Assembly: GCA_038380795.1 (NCBI GenBank)
Contig: CM076277.1
Location: 1,083,501 to 1,147,500 of the forward strand
Direction of reading: 5' to 3'
From: Pyrocephalus nanus
Lineage: Eukaryota; Chordata; Aves; Passeriformes; Tyrannidae
Length of the DNA stretch: 64,000 nt
The notes under the pieces: generated by a model
Database searches by the model: none
Seen by the model: only the letters and a program-made list of their open reading frames with translations
Told to the model about the DNA's origin: nothing
Program-made: the position numbers and the translations under genes
In this document: in pieces, positions 1 to 12,109 of the stretch
Layout of the letters: each line of letters begins with the position of its first letter
Numbering within the stretch: the first letter of the stretch is position 1

Positions 1-146
1 TGCTCGGCCTCCGCACACAGACCAGGTTTGTTCCAGCTCAGCGCGTTCATTGCATTAAAGGGGAAGAGTCGATCTGATCCAACTGGGAAACACGAAATAA
101 CTGTGCTGGGCTCGGCAGATGGAGGGAACAGTCTGGCGAGTCGGGC

Positions 147-258
147 AGTGATGGCAGTGCCCTGCAGCAATGGCAGTGTCCCTCAGTGATGGCAGTGCCC
201 TCAGTGATGGCAATGCCCTCAGTGATGGCAGTGTCCCTTAGCGATGACAGTACCCTGC
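147..258. repeat. Minisatellite, 18-19 bp unit, six copies
   Basis: Six head-to-tail units of AGTGATGGCAGTGCCCTC type begin at 147, 166, 185, 203, 221 and 240, with lengths 19, 19, 18, 18, 19 and 19. They differ by one to four substitutions. The array lengthens an open frame that begins inside it, giving a repetitive start, but no gene is implied. Confidence 0.9.
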
Positions 259-2869
259 AGGAAGCACCTGCAGCAGCTGCTGCCCATCAGCCTCAGGTGC
301 CCCTTCTCCATGCCAGGGTCTGTGTGCTCCTGCCTGTGGTGCAGCACGGAGGAGACACCAGCTGTGGGAGGGGGCTGTGGGTCATAAGGTGTATGAGGGG
401 GCTGGATCCATGCCTGATGCAGACACATGGATTTTCCCTCTGGCCCCTGAGCCAGGGGCCGTGGCTCAGATCTGGGTTTCCTTCTGCTTCCCCTGAACTT
501 GCCTGGCCATGGGCCCAGGAGCTGCTCCCATTTCCTTCAGCAGTCTGGGATGGGGGTCCCAAGCCTTACCCCCCACTAGTGTTTCCTGGGGCCCAGGGTT
601 TGCTGTGTGCTCCCATCACAGACCCCAGCAGTGTGAGATTATTCCTCACCTCCAAGGAGTGCTGGAAACACAGAGCCAAGGAACCCTTGCACTGCCATAC
701 AGCTCCTGGTGGCTGTTTTAGGGGGTATTTGCCTTGCTGGGATACTGAGGTACCTTTGGAGTTCAGACATCCCCCCTGTCCTCTCCAGCTTGCTCACAAC
801 CAAACCCAGCCTGGTCCATGAGGGGACTAGCAGAACTTCTCCTTGGGAACCCTACACCCCTCTGCCCTCAAGCCCTCAAGCCCCACCCCGCTCCTTCCCT
901 GAGGGGATCTGCATCCTCCAGGTCGGTGGCCCTGCGAGCTCTCCCTAAAGTTTCCTGACTCCCGTCCATTTGTCCAACCCTGAGGACCCAAGGTTTTGGC
1001 CAGCAGAAGGGAAGCTACTTCCCTAGATGGAGCTGCCTCTGATCTGTCTCTGCCAGGCAATTCCATACATTGCTGGCTGCTCCTCAACTTTTGGAGTCAT
1101 TCTACCCCTTAGGTTTGGAGCTGCCTGACCCCTGGGACTCCTCCCAGCCCAGCTGGGGCTGGTTGTGCCTTGAACTTTCTCCTCAGTTAAATTTCTAATG
1201 AGTTCCTAGTGGGTGCCTAGTCTTGGGGTGCTCCCACTGCCCTGGGCAATGGCCATATCTGTCCAGGAAGAGGGAGCCAGTTGCTCAGACTCAACACCAG
1301 TGTCCCCAAGCATTGGTCCTGCTGTACTGGTGCACTGGGGGACTGGAGTCCTGCACTAATATTCCACCATGGATTTTAAGTCCTCAGTGGGAAGTTTCAG
1401 TAACCCTGACCATAGTGATCCTGATGGCAGCTCATAGCTGGATGGGAGCCTGGTGCTTTTTGCTGCCCAGATCATGCTGGATGATGATCCAGAGTGTTTC
1501 TCCAGGGAATGATGTTGCAGAGCTTGAACCCCATTAAACACAGCATTCCCATCCATCTGAGATGGAGACTGTCTGGCTGCTCTATCTCCTAGTCCACTTG
1601 AGTGCAGGATCAAGAAGCCACAAGTCAGGGCTTTGGGAGATCCAAGCTCCATCCCTGGCTCTTCTTTTGACTCCCTGTGATCTCTTTGGCAAGGCCTTAC
1701 ACCTCTGTGCCCCATGATACCCAGTTGCAAGACAGATGTAGGCCTCATTGGACATACTGGGGAAGGTCTTTCTGCTCGTGTCCTGCAGTGATGTGATCTG
1801 CAATGAGGTGGGACATTTAGAGCAGGGACAATGTGTGTGGGATTAGTCCTGGACCAGCCTCATGCCACTGTTCCCAGCCCACTGGGAAATGATGGGGCTG
1901 GAATGAATCTGCTTGTGGTTCTCAATCTGGGAAACCTCCTGGCAAATGCTTCAGGGTTTGTTTCAAGGTCTTGTGAGTATGTGGGGTGTCTAGGGCACTG
2001 GAGCAAACTGGTTTTTGAAGAAAATCAAGAAGGGCAGTGCTGAGCAGCAGTGACCTGCTGAGACTAGACAGTCTCATATGTTCTCCCAGCCCCAGCTGAG
2101 TTTCAGAGCCAGCAGGGAATGGCTTGGGAGGCAGCTGGGACGGGGAGGCTCTGGTTGGTGTTTGGGGCTGAGGGAACAGGAATTGGAGCCTGCTGGAGAC
2201 TGCCTTTGTAGGGAGATGGTCCCCGGGCCAGGAGTGTGTGGAGGTGGCATGGCAGTGGCCTGATGTCAGGCAGGGAGGGTGGCACAACAGTTTGTGCCTT
2301 GTGATGGGCTCAGTGGTAAGACAAGAATGGGGCAAGTCACAAAGGGGGATTTTGGAGTGATGGGACTGTGACCCTCTGTCCCCACTGTGATGGGGTTAGG
2401 AGGCCACTCCAGGGGTGACAAGTCTGACCCTCCTCAGTTGTAGTGGCTCACCTTGGCTCCTCCACTCTTTCCTCTTCTTGGCTGGGACCTGTCCCAAGAC
2501 TCTGACCAGGCCACCTCAGCTTGACACAGCCTTTACAGGGGGGTATGTCTGCTTGGCCCCTGGTGCAAACAGAGAAATTGTGAATTCTTCTGTCTTACAA
2601 ACTCAATTTACTTTTTTTCAACCCAAATGTCTTTCCCCCCTTGCCAAGAAAACATTTGATCAGCAGCAATTAGCAAAGCAAATTGCAGTACTGACCTTTC
2701 TAGTGTGTCCAGGTGGTCTCTGCGTGCCCTCAAGAAGCACATGCCAGATGTTTGGGGAGCTACGCTCTGCAGAGTCAGGGCCAGGGCCTGGCGCTGCAGG
2801 GGAAGAGGCACTGGCAGGGCTCTGTGGGGCAGAAGTGTCACCTGGGCACACCTGGTACACAGCCTGTGT
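259..2869. other. Single-copy DNA, no gene seen
   Basis: I see no repeat family, RNA gene or supportable coding sequence here. The open frame at 186-821 on the plus strand has a proline-, leucine- and serine-rich composition and starts inside the minisatellite, so it is treated as chance. Confidence 0.5.
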
Positions 2870-3302
2870 GTCCAGAGAAGGGCAATGGAGCTGGAGAAGG
2901 GTCTGGAGCACCAGGAACAGCTGAGAGAGCCAGGGCGGCTCATCCTGGAGAAAAGGAGGCTCAGGGGGAGCCTTCTTGCTCTCTAAAGCTCCCTCACAGG
3001 AGGAGGGAGCCAGGTGGGGGTCGGGCTTTTCTCCCAGGTAACAAGTGACAGAATGAGAGGAAATAGCCTCAAGGTGTGCCAGGGGAGGTTTATTTGGATA
3101 TTAGGGAAAATTTCTTCATGGAAGGGGTGGTCAGGCATGGGAACAGGCTGCCCAGGGCAGTGGTGGAGTCACTATCCCTGGAAGTGCTCAAAAAGTGTGT
3201 GGATGTGACACTTGGCTTAGTGGTGGGTTCGGCAGTGCTGGGTTAAGGGTTGACATTGATGATCTTAGAGGGCTTTTACATCCTCAATGATTCTATGATT
3301 CT
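2870..3302 (+). mobile_element. CR1 LINE 3' fragment, type A
   Basis: The copy starts with TCCAGAGAAGGGCAATGGAG and runs through the GAGAAAAGGAGGCTCAGG block to TTGGATATTAGGGAAAATTT. It then has GAACAGGCTGCCCAGGGCAG and GGAAGTGCTCAAAAAG, and ends in the ATGATTCTATGATTCT tail. It is 5'-truncated, as is usual for CR1, and carries no coding capacity. Confidence 0.95.
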
Positions 3303-4670
3303 AAGCCCCTGTGGCTGCCCAAGTTCTTTTGGTGGTTTGATCTCAGCTCTTCTTGTCTTGCTGCTTTTTACCAGCACATCCAGGGAGAAGTTGGACTCGG
3401 GTACTGCTTTCCCATCCATCATCAGTGATTCTCTTTTCATTTAAGGCTTTTTGGGCTTCACCTTTTTAGTCCATCTGTCTTCTGCCTTACAAATGTTCTT
3501 CCCTCAATTACTTACACCAGGGTGCAGGGCTGTCTCCATCCATCTCCAGCTGAGCCAGGGCTGAGACAGCAGAGTGCAGGAGGGCCGTGCCTGCCGCTGC
3601 CACCGTGTTCAGTCCCCACTGGTGCCAAACTGGTCACCCTGGCGGGAGGGGGGACTTCCCTCTGAGATCTCACCACTGATCGCATTCCAGGTGGCTTCTG
3701 CCCATCTGCCACACAGGTCCTTCAGGTGCAAACCATGTATGGGAGCAGACAGCTCTCCTCAGCTTTCATTCAAGGTGGACACTGCTTCCCTCCCTTTCCC
3801 CTGGTGCTGCTGTGGGGATCATCTCTACAGAGGCGTGAGGTAGGAAGAGTGATTGGCTTTCCCAGAGGAGCAAGTTGGAGAGCAAGTGGCTTGTGCCAGC
3901 CTTGCTGCAGCAGCTCCTATCTCATCTCTGGTGCATGAGTTGGGGCTGAAGGTCAGCCAGGTGGGGATGGCTCTCAGGGAATCTGAGGCTCTGAGGGAGG
4001 AGCAGAGCACTGCAGAGTGCGCTTTGCCTCTTGCCCCACATTCCAGAGATAGAAGAAGGACTTCCCAGAGAAGGGAAACCAGTGTCCACTTGGGGCTGAA
4101 GTACAGCCAGAGCTGGGAGGTGCCAGATCCCCTCACTGGAAAGAGGGACTGTGGAACAGATTCCACCCTACTCTAAGGTCTCCCAGTGAGGACTGTGCTG
4201 TCCTTCTTCCCTCCTGGGATTTCAAGCTCCTTATATGAGATATGGACTTTAGGAGCAATGCTCTGTGTCCTGTGCCCTGCTCTTCCTGGAGCTCCCCGCT
4301 CTTCTGCAGGTGTGGAGAGACTGGTCATATCTGATGGGATGTGCTGAGCTGCTCCCAGGTGCCAGGGCATGGCAAGCCAGCCCCACTCTGTTGCATCCCA
4401 GATGAGGGACCAGCTCAGACTGTCCGTGCAGCAAGGCTTCTTCATCCTCACTTAATGCTCTTATCTTGAAGGCTCCCTTCCGATTAAAGCCTCGGCAGCC
4501 AGTTCCCTCCCTGGATTTACTGCAATGCAATTTTCTTCCTCTAATCTGATCAGGGTGTAAGCTGCTCTTTTGGAAGTGCACGGGGAGGACAGATGCATGT
4601 GTCACTGGTGTGTGAGCCAGGCTGGCAGAGAGCAGCAGGAAGGTGCCCTGTTTTGGTGGCACAGGCTCAG
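3303..4670. other. Single-copy DNA, no gene seen
   Basis: Nothing recognisable was found. Overlapping short frames on both strands lack domain signatures. Confidence 0.45.
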
Positions 4671-4900
4671 GGAGGTTTAGATTGGATATTAGGGAAAATT
4701 TCTTCATGACAAGAGGGGTCAGGCATTGGAACAGGCTGCACAGGGTGGTGGTGGAGTCACTGTTCCTTGAAGTGTTCACAAAGTGTGTGGATGTGGCACC
4801 TGGACACGTGGGTTTGTCATGGTCTTGGGGCAGTGCTGGTTTAATGGTTGCACTCAATGATTTTAGAGGCTTTTTCCAACCTTAATGATTCCATATTTTA
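4671..4900 (+). mobile_element. CR1 LINE 3' fragment, type A
   Basis: It begins at GGAGGTTTAGATTGGATATT and continues with the GGGAAAATTTCTTCATGACA block, CATTGGAACAGGCTGC and GTGTGGATGTGGCACCTGG. The degraded tail is CCTTAATGATTCCATATTTTA. The tail repeats are eroded, so this copy looks older than the one at 45765-46036. Confidence 0.93.
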
Positions 4901-5816
4901 AGTGCATCAGCAGTTCTAAGGCAAAAGTTTTGCAGGGCTGGAGGCCGTTGACATTCCTGAACACCCTCATAAAGCCAGAGCCCAGTCCTTAGTCTCTGAC
5001 AGCCACGGAGTTCCTGGAATCAGGGGAATGGTGCTGTCCTTTTGGACAGGACCCCAGTGGGGTTTCAGATGACGTTGAGCGCTTGACCTCAGCAGTGTGA
5101 CTGCCACCATTCACTGGACTGGTTGTTCCTGATGAGCTAATGAGTCCATGGCCGCACTTGGAGCAGGGCTAGAGAAGCCAGGGGTGGACTTGCATGCCTG
5201 TCGAGTTCCTTTGCTCTGCCTCTTGCTGGACTCATGCTTGTGTTTTCTCTCCTCAGCCCAGGCTGCCCAGTGAGTGTGGTCACGGATCTGCTGCCCAGCT
5301 CTGCCCACCCTGCAGTGCATGGGCCACTTGCGTCCCCCAGCCCGCGGATGACGGCAGCGTCCTGAAGCAGCGTCACCTCAGAGAGCTGTGTCCCCTTGGA
5401 GAGCTGTGTCATCTTGGACAGCCACATCCAGACTGTGAGTGCTCGGGCACCACAGGCAGGCCCAGGCTGGGGCCGGACCCTAATGGGGGTACCGTCCGGC
5501 TCCAGGGGGTTCCTTGGGGTGAGAGGCCGGAGGAGGCTGTGGGTGCTGGGAAGCTGTGGATTCTCCTCTCTCAGGGTGCTCATTCTGTGAGGTGAGAAGA
5601 GGCTGAGCATTGCATGGCAGTGAAGGGGAGAGGCACTGCTGGCAGGGCAGGGGGCACGGGGGCTGTTTGGGGTGAGCTGGTGTGAGGTGCTGGCATGGCC
5701 CCGGGGGCATTGTTATGGGTGTCTCTAGGTGCTGGGAGAGCTGTGACCGCGTGCGCTCCAGGGGATGGCTGCGATGGTGGGCAGTGGTTGGAGCAGTGCC
5801 AGAGCACAGGGACTCT
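4901..5816. other. Single-copy DNA, no gene seen
   Basis: Only a short imperfect duplication of GAGAGCTGTGTC at about 5390-5412 stands out. The open frames here run through GC-rich single-copy sequence without recognisable motifs. Confidence 0.45.
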
Positions 5817-6266
5817 GGACCTGAGGGGCTGGAGCGGGTCCAGAGAAGAGCAACGAGGCTGGTGAAGGGACTCAAGCACAAGTCCCATGAGGAGAGGCTG
5901 ACGGAGCTGGGGTTGTTTAGCCTCGAGAAGAGGAGGCTCAGGGGAGACCTCATCAACTCCCTGACAGGAGGTTGTAGCCATGTGAATGTCGGTCGCTTCT
6001 CCCAGGAACCAGCAATTAGACCAGAGGTCTTAAGCTCTGCCAGGGCAGATTTAGGTTGGATATTAGGAAGAAATTTTTTCCAGAGAGAGTGCTCAGCCAT
6101 TGGAATGGGCTGCCCAGGGAGGGGATGGATTCTCCATTCCTGGAGGTCTTTAAGGTGAGACTGGATGTGGCATCGGTGCCATGGGCTGGGAACCACGGCG
6201 GGGTTGGATCAAGGGTTGGACTTGATGACCTCAGAGGTCTTTTCCAACCTATTTGATTCTAGGATT
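5817..6266 (+). mobile_element. CR1 LINE 3' fragment, type A-like variant
   Basis: The copy starts near GACCTGAGGGGCTGGAGCGG and has AGAGAAGAGCAACGAGGCTG, CTCGAGAAGAGGAGGCTCAG and TTGGATATTAGGAAGAAATT. It ends with AGGTCTTTTCCAACC and a single worn ATTTGATTCTAGGATT tail. It shares the type A end but has the AGGAAGAAATT form of the mid-block, so it is probably a separate subfamily. A long minus-strand open frame across it is antisense repeat sequence. Confidence 0.93.
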
Positions 6267-7965
6267 AATAATAATCCAGGGGCATTTTCTATGGGGACCA
6301 GGCAGCCATGAGCCAAGTGGTGAGCAGAGCTGGAGCACCCCCCTAGGCATAGGGTCCATAGGATCCATGGAGCTGCCCCTTGCCATGGTTTGCTCTCTGC
6401 CATTAACTCCTGACATGGTCCCCAAGGTCCTGGGCTCGCTGTGGGCAGGGTAGGCAAAAGCAGGATGCGGATGCTTGACCCCTTCTGACAATCCAGAGAA
6501 GGAGGCTCCTGCAGGGAACATCTCAGCCCTCTCCAGCCCATGGAAAGCCTGTATTCCTCGCTCAAGGTGAGACAAGCTGTGCAAAGGGCAGTGCTCTGGA
6601 TTTGGGCAGGGTTGTCTCAGCTGAAAGGGTGCAGAGGGAATGAACTCATTCTGAAAGCAGTAGGCATAGTGAGTAGGCAGGGCAGACCTATAGAAGAATA
6701 AGTCCAATAATTCCCACATCAGGAAAGATTTCCTGCCATGTTCCAGAATGTGACATCAGTGTTTCAGCCCTTTTCACCCCACAACTCAAACATTCAAAGA
6801 GTCTGGATTAGGCCTCCCAAAGGGAAAAGATGGTCATAAAACCCAGTGAGGATCAAGAATGTTTTTCTTTCACAGCTTGTCACTAGCCAACAGCTGTGCG
6901 ACCCTGAGGGGCACAAGGGGATGCAGGGGCTGCAGTGGGTGCCCTGTCCTGGCCATGGCACCAGAAGCAAAACACAGTTTCTCCAAAGAGCTCAGAGTGT
7001 TCAGAGCCCGGAGTCCTCACAGCATGGGGCTTCCTCAGTGCAACTGCTGCTATGAATTGCCATAGGAAAATCCATGGTGCTTTTTAACTGCATTGGCCTT
7101 TTTGCCTTCCCCCACTTTGGGCCATTAAAAGAAGGCCAGGGGGCACTGAAGAAAAAGAGGCACATTGTTCTCATCCTGAATGTCTCTCCTCAACATCAAG
7201 GCTCTGGCAGTGGTGCAAGGGTCTGAAGGAGATTTGGGGATGAGGATGGAGGTCAGGCATACATCCATGGAGATGGGCTGTGCACCTGGGGTGGCTGCTG
7301 TGTTGGGATAAAGATTGAGGTCGTGCCCAACCCAGTCACAACTCTCTGCCCCTGTGCACTGCAGAGAAGCCCTTCCCCAGTGCAGGCAGCAGCAGCAAAG
7401 CCCACCAGTGTCAACTGGGCATATGTCTGGTGATGGCTGAGACACAGCCACGCTCTAAGGACAGCAACAGGGACAAAGGAAAGGAAATCACATAGGCTTG
7501 GGCGTTCTCTGGAGGAGCAAAAGGTCCCAGTCCCCACAGGGCACAAAGGTGTATGGTTGCACAGGGCAGAATGATGTCCTTAGCATAGGAGAAGCCCCTG
7601 GGAACACACCTGGGCCTTTGGGACCTCCACAGTGGTGGAACTCCCCCCTCCTGAGGGTCCCAAACACCACGGTGGGAGCACTAGTCCCGGTCCCCTGCTC
7701 TCCAGCAGTTACCCAGATGCCTCTTTCCCTTCCTTGCAGCTGCTGGATTTATCTCTGGATTTTTTTTTTTTATGTAGGTGACATATGTTTGGTTCGAAGC
7801 ACTTAATTGCCTCTTGGGATGCACTTCATTTATTCATTAAGATAGAAATTGGAGTTGTTAGGTTTTCTTTATTTTGCTTTTTTTTTCCATCTTTTTTCCC
7901 CTCTTCTCTGTTCTATAAGGAAAGAGTGAGGAAAAAAATCGTTGTATAACTCCAGTATGTGTATG

Positions 7966-8009
7966 CCCCTCTGTGCCCCCAGCCTCTCCCCTCTGTGCCC
8001 CCAGCCTCT
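7966..8009. repeat. Perfect 22 bp tandem duplication
   Basis: Two identical adjacent copies begin at 7966 and 7988. Each starts CCCCTCTGTGCCCCCAGCCT. The identity suggests a recent duplication. Confidence 0.95.
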
Positions 8010-8780
8010 CCTGTTGCTCCTGATCAGGGAGTGGTGATGGGGAGAAATGCTCCTCTCTGGAAGTCTGTTGGCATGCTGTGGCTCTTTGGAATTTGAGGTT
8101 CGGATGCCAAGTCCAGTCCCACACTGCTCCTGTGGGCGATGCTGGGAGACAAGAGCTAGGTGCCAGGTGCTCTGTGCTTGAGGTGGGGGACTTGCAGCCT
8201 GACCCCTGTGCCCAGGCAGCTATGGTCCTTCCTGTGGTGATCTGCCTGGTGCCCCCAGCCCCTGCCTGGCATGCTGGGGAAGCTGTGCCCTGGGGACAGA
8301 GACAGATCTGGTTCTTCCTCTCCAACTGGGATGTGAGAAGGGGAGAACCCTGGAGAGGTCTTTGCTTATGATCCTATGAGGCTCAAGGGTCAGGCCAAGA
8401 ATGTGTGCATGAGAAGTGTTCCTGCCCTGCCTGTGCCACTGGAAGGTACCCCCTGCACAGGAAAGGTGGTGACATTTGCAAATTTGGAGACTGGATAAAG
8501 CCAAGGATGGATGTTAAGGGTTGGTGTCTGTTGCCCCAGACCCCATTTTCAAAGCAGTATCTGTCAAAACACACTTCTAAAGATCCATCTTCTGGCTGGC
8601 ACCAAAGCAGGGCACACCTTTTTCCCTGTGGAGAATCCCTCAGACACATACTGGAGTGAATAGGTGGAGATCCTTGAAGTCACCTTGATAAACAGCAATC
8701 CAGACAGACAATGGATTTTAATTGTGTGGAGGTGAAAGAGAAAACCATAGGTGGAGAGATGGCCGGGTGGATCAAGGGAG

Positions 8781-8808
8781 GGATGGATGGATGGATGGAT
8801 GGATGGAT
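8781..8808. repeat. (GGAT)7 microsatellite
   Basis: Seven perfect GGAT units are followed by an interrupted AGATGG. It is likely to be length-variable. Confidence 0.97.
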
Positions 8809-9188
8809 AGATGGAAGTTTGGACTGATGGAAGAGTGGATGTTTGTTCTAAAGAGCTGAGCTACCTGAATTCAAAGAGATGAGGTGGTGGATGCTGTGAT
8901 AGGGAGGGCAGGGCAGAGCCAGACCTCTGGGGTAGCTTGGCCAAGGACAGGTGGATCTGGCACCTCCCCTAGTGCTGATTCTCAGAAGCTTTGGTGCCTG
9001 AAATTCACCCACAGTTCCCTGCCCCAGACATGGTTCTGCTGCTGGGGAATGCTGTCCCTTGTTTTTAGAGTTTTCTGGTTTTATTCTTTCTCCTCTCATG
9101 TCTCATCAAAAAGAACAGTCCCTCTAGGACTGGGCCAAATGTACAGGCTTTTTTTAGTTCCCCAGTGCTCTGGTCCTCTTCATCATTT

Positions 9189-9219
9189 CCCCACCCTTTC
9201 CCCCCCCGCCTTCCCCCAC
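9189..9219 (-). other. C-rich tract, G-quadruplex motif on minus strand
   Basis: Four C-runs (4, 3, 8 and 5 bases) occur within about 31 bp. On the minus strand this fits four G-runs with short loops. It is a sequence motif only, with no evidence that the structure forms. Confidence 0.5.
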
Positions 9220-10405
9220 CACTGAAGGCTCGTCACCTGGAAAGGACCCTGCAGACAGTCTCTGGACTCCCCTGTCCCTGAGAAGCACAAACCCATCCTC
9301 TCTCCTCTTTGATAGTGGTACCCAGCATTAAGATGGCTCCCAAAACCCTGGTGATGCGGGAACTTGTGCACGTGGGGATTGCTTTTCTCTGGATTCCCAC
9401 ATCATCACATCCAGCAATGCCATGTACCTGTCAGGAGAACAAGCTGTGTGTGAAGCGGGTGCTGGGTGCTGGTGATGTGCACCTGCTAGGATTGGCAATA
9501 ACCTGGTCTATGATTCCAGTAACAATGGAATCACTGCTCTGGGAAAGGGGCAGCCCTGTTTCTGGGGAGAGACCCTGCACAGACCAGGCAGAGGTGAGCA
9601 GCTTGCTCAATACCAGATGCCAAAATGCAACAAATCCCCCCCACCCCCAGTCCACTTTATCCCCAGCCTGGGTCCTCTGACTGCATCCAAACCCCCACGG
9701 CATGGACACCCCTGCAGCATCTGGCCCACTCTCCCAGAGGTGCTCTATCCATTTCCCACAGCCCTTGTCCTACTGCCAGCCAGTCCCTGCAGATAAGGGA
9801 TCCTTCTTCCCTCTGCCTTCTCCTCCTCCTCCCAGCTGGGGCTGTCTGTGCTGGGGACAAGCACAGGGAAATAGGAATGACTGGTCCTGCTCCTGACCAG
9901 GCTGCCTGCCAGGGAAGCTTTGGCTTTATCTACAGAGCCAGGCACCCTGGGGACAGCGCCAGGATCTTTCTGGGGCAAGAGTAGGTGCTGGTGCTGTTCT
10001 GGACTCCTTGGCTTGCTCCAGAGAGGTTGTTTTCCTTCCAAGCAGCACTGCAGCACTCAAACAAGTAGGGATTTGCAATGCAGAGAAAAACCTCCCACTT
10101 GCCACACGGCAGCGTGTGGGCTGGGAGCAGAGCTGGAAGCAGCTGTGCCACTTCATTCCCACTGCTTGGGCTCCACACTCCTCCTGCTCCTGCCCTGACA
10201 GCGTGTTGTGGGCCAGTTCCTGGCTCTGGAGCCCTGATCCTGCCAGGTGGGCTTGTGGGACCCCTTGTGGCACCTCTTTGGCAGTGTGCCCTGAGGATGG
10301 AGCTCTGCCCATGTGCCATGGAGGTGATGCTCTGCTCCCCACTGCTTTGGGTCTTGCTGCCACCTTCCAACACGCTGTATTTCCTCAGCAAGGACAGGCA
10401 GAAGG

Positions 10406-12100
10406 ATGGCTTGGCTGAGCAGGGATCTTGTCTTGGAAATAAGGCAAAAAAGGAAGGTGTGTGCCCAGCAGAAGCAAGGTCAAGTGACACAGGAAAAATA
10501 CAGAGATGCTGCTTGTCACTGTAGGGAGAAAATCTATGTGGCTAAAGCTCAACTGGAGTTGAAGCTGCCAGAAATGTGGGGGGCAATAAAAAGAATTTTT
10601 TCAAATACATCAGTGGCAATAGGCAGTAAAGAAATATCATTGGCCTGTTCCAGGATGAGGATGGTCACCTCCCACACAGGGTCAGAGACAAGGCAGAGGT
10701 GTTTAATGCTTTCTTTGTCTCTGTCTTGAACACAGATGACAGACCAAGGGGGTCTCAGTGCCCTGAGCTGCAGGACCATGACTGCGAGAATGATCAACTC
10801 CCAATCGACCCTGAACTTGTGTGGGATCCAGATGGATCCCTATAAAATCTCTGGGGCCTGATGGGATTCGTCCCATAATCTTTGAACTGCTGCTGATGTC
10901 ATCGCAAAACCTCTCTCAATGATTTTTGAGTGGTCTTGGGAATCCTGGGAGGTCCCAGCTGAGAGGAAGCTGATGAACATTGTCCTGATTTTTGAGAAGG
11001 GCAAGAGTGAGGACCACGGAAACTACAGGCCTGCCAGTGTCACCTCAGTGCCTGGTAAAATTATAAGGATTATGCTGGGAGGGATTGAAAAGCACCTGAA
11101 AGACAACGCAGTCATTGCTCTCAGCCAGCACGGCTTCATGAGAGGAAAGTCCTGCTTGTCCAACCTGGCTTCCTTCTATGACAAGGTGACCCGCCTGCTG
11201 GATCAAGGGAAGCCCATAGATGTGATCTCTTTGGATTTCAGTAAAGCTTTTGATCCTGTCTTTCCCCAGATCCTCCTGGACAAACTGTCCAGCCCAGAGC
11301 TGGATAAACACATCCTGTGCTGGGTGAGCAATTGGCTGATGGGTCAGGCACAGAGGGTGACACTGACGGGGGTGACATCAGACTGGTGACCTGTCACTAC
11401 TGGAGTTCCCCAGGGCTCCATCTTGGGCCCTGTGCTCTTCAACATCCTCATCAATGACTTGGATGCAGCACTGGAAGGGACACTGAGCAAGTTTGCAGAT
11501 GACACAGAACTGGGAGGGGCTGCTGAGTCCCTGGAGGGCAGGAAGGCCCTGCAGAGAGACCTCGACAAATGAGAGGACTGGGCACTCACCAACCATGGGA
11601 AGTTCAGCAGGGGGAAGTTCTGGATTCTGCCCCTGGGATGGAGCAACACTGGATGTACAGACAGAGTGGGGATGAGATGCTGGGGGTGCTGGGGGGTGCC
11701 AGTTGTCCCTGAGTCAGCAGTGCCCTGGCAGCCAGGAGGGACATCCCTGTGCTGGGGGCAGCAGGGAGGGGATTGTCCCGCTCTGCTCTGCCCTGGGGCA
11801 GCCTCACCTCAACACTGGGGCAGTCTGGGGGGACACTATGGAGGGGAGAGATTGAGCCATTGGAGAGTGTCCAAAAGAGGGCAACAAAGATGGGGAAGGG
11901 CCTGGATTTGAAGCTGTGTGGACACTGAGGGCACTTGGTGTGTTCAACTGGAGGAGACTCAGGAGAGACCTCACTGCAGTTCCAACTTCCTGGGGAGGGG
12001 AAGAAGAGGGGCAGGCCCTGAGCTCTGTGCAGGGCTAAGGGTTGGGCTCGATGATCCATGTGGGTCCCTTCCTACTCAGCATAATCTGTGACTCTGTGTC
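10406..12100 (+). mobile_element. CR1 LINE with partial ORF2, type C
   Basis: This is the longest CR1 copy in the window. It begins inside ORF2, upstream of the reverse-transcriptase domain, in a frame reading LVLEIRQKRKVCAQQKQGQ. It continues through the reverse transcriptase and ends with GGGCTCGATGATCCATGTGG and a CATAATCTGTGACTCTGTG tail. The 5' part of the element (ORF1, endonuclease) is absent. The stretch from about 11925 to 12040 is shorter than in the type C copy at 58041-58455 and lacks the ATATTAGG block, so an internal deletion is likely. Frameshifts before 10919 and in-frame stops at 11387 and 11570 make it inactive. Confidence 0.95.
10919..11650 (+). pseudogene. Dead CR1 ORF2 reverse-transcriptase relic
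   Basis: From 10919 one frame carries the fingers and palm of a non-LTR reverse transcriptase. NYRP lies at residues 35-38, QHGF at 70-73 and DFSKAFD at 106-112, where the first Asp is the motif A catalytic position. The frame is closed by TGA at 11387-11389. Past it the same frame continues with VPQGS and then FADD at 11492-11503, the motif C metal-binding pair. A second TGA at 11570-11572 follows. Upstream ORF2 sequence lies in shifted frames. In an intact element this enzyme copies the element RNA at the nicked target. Here both catalytic motifs survive in fragments but no functional product is possible. The assignment to CR1 is firm. Confidence 0.93.
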
Positions 12101-12109
12101 ACTTTGTGC

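Larger units (their letters stand above)
6267..10405. other. Single-copy DNA with small simple repeats
   Basis: About 4 kb without CR1 or a supportable gene. It holds a T tract at about 7760-7771, a perfect 22 bp duplication at 7966-8009, a GGAT microsatellite at 8781-8808 and a C-rich tract at 9189-9219. Confidence 0.5.

Noticed and set aside
186..821. 211-codon plus-strand open frame
   Set aside because: It starts inside a minisatellite, has proline-, leucine- and serine-rich shadow composition, and competes with frames on the other strand.
5480..6196. 238-codon minus-strand open frame
   Set aside because: More than half of it is antisense to the CR1 copy at 5817-6266, and the rest is proline-rich without a domain.
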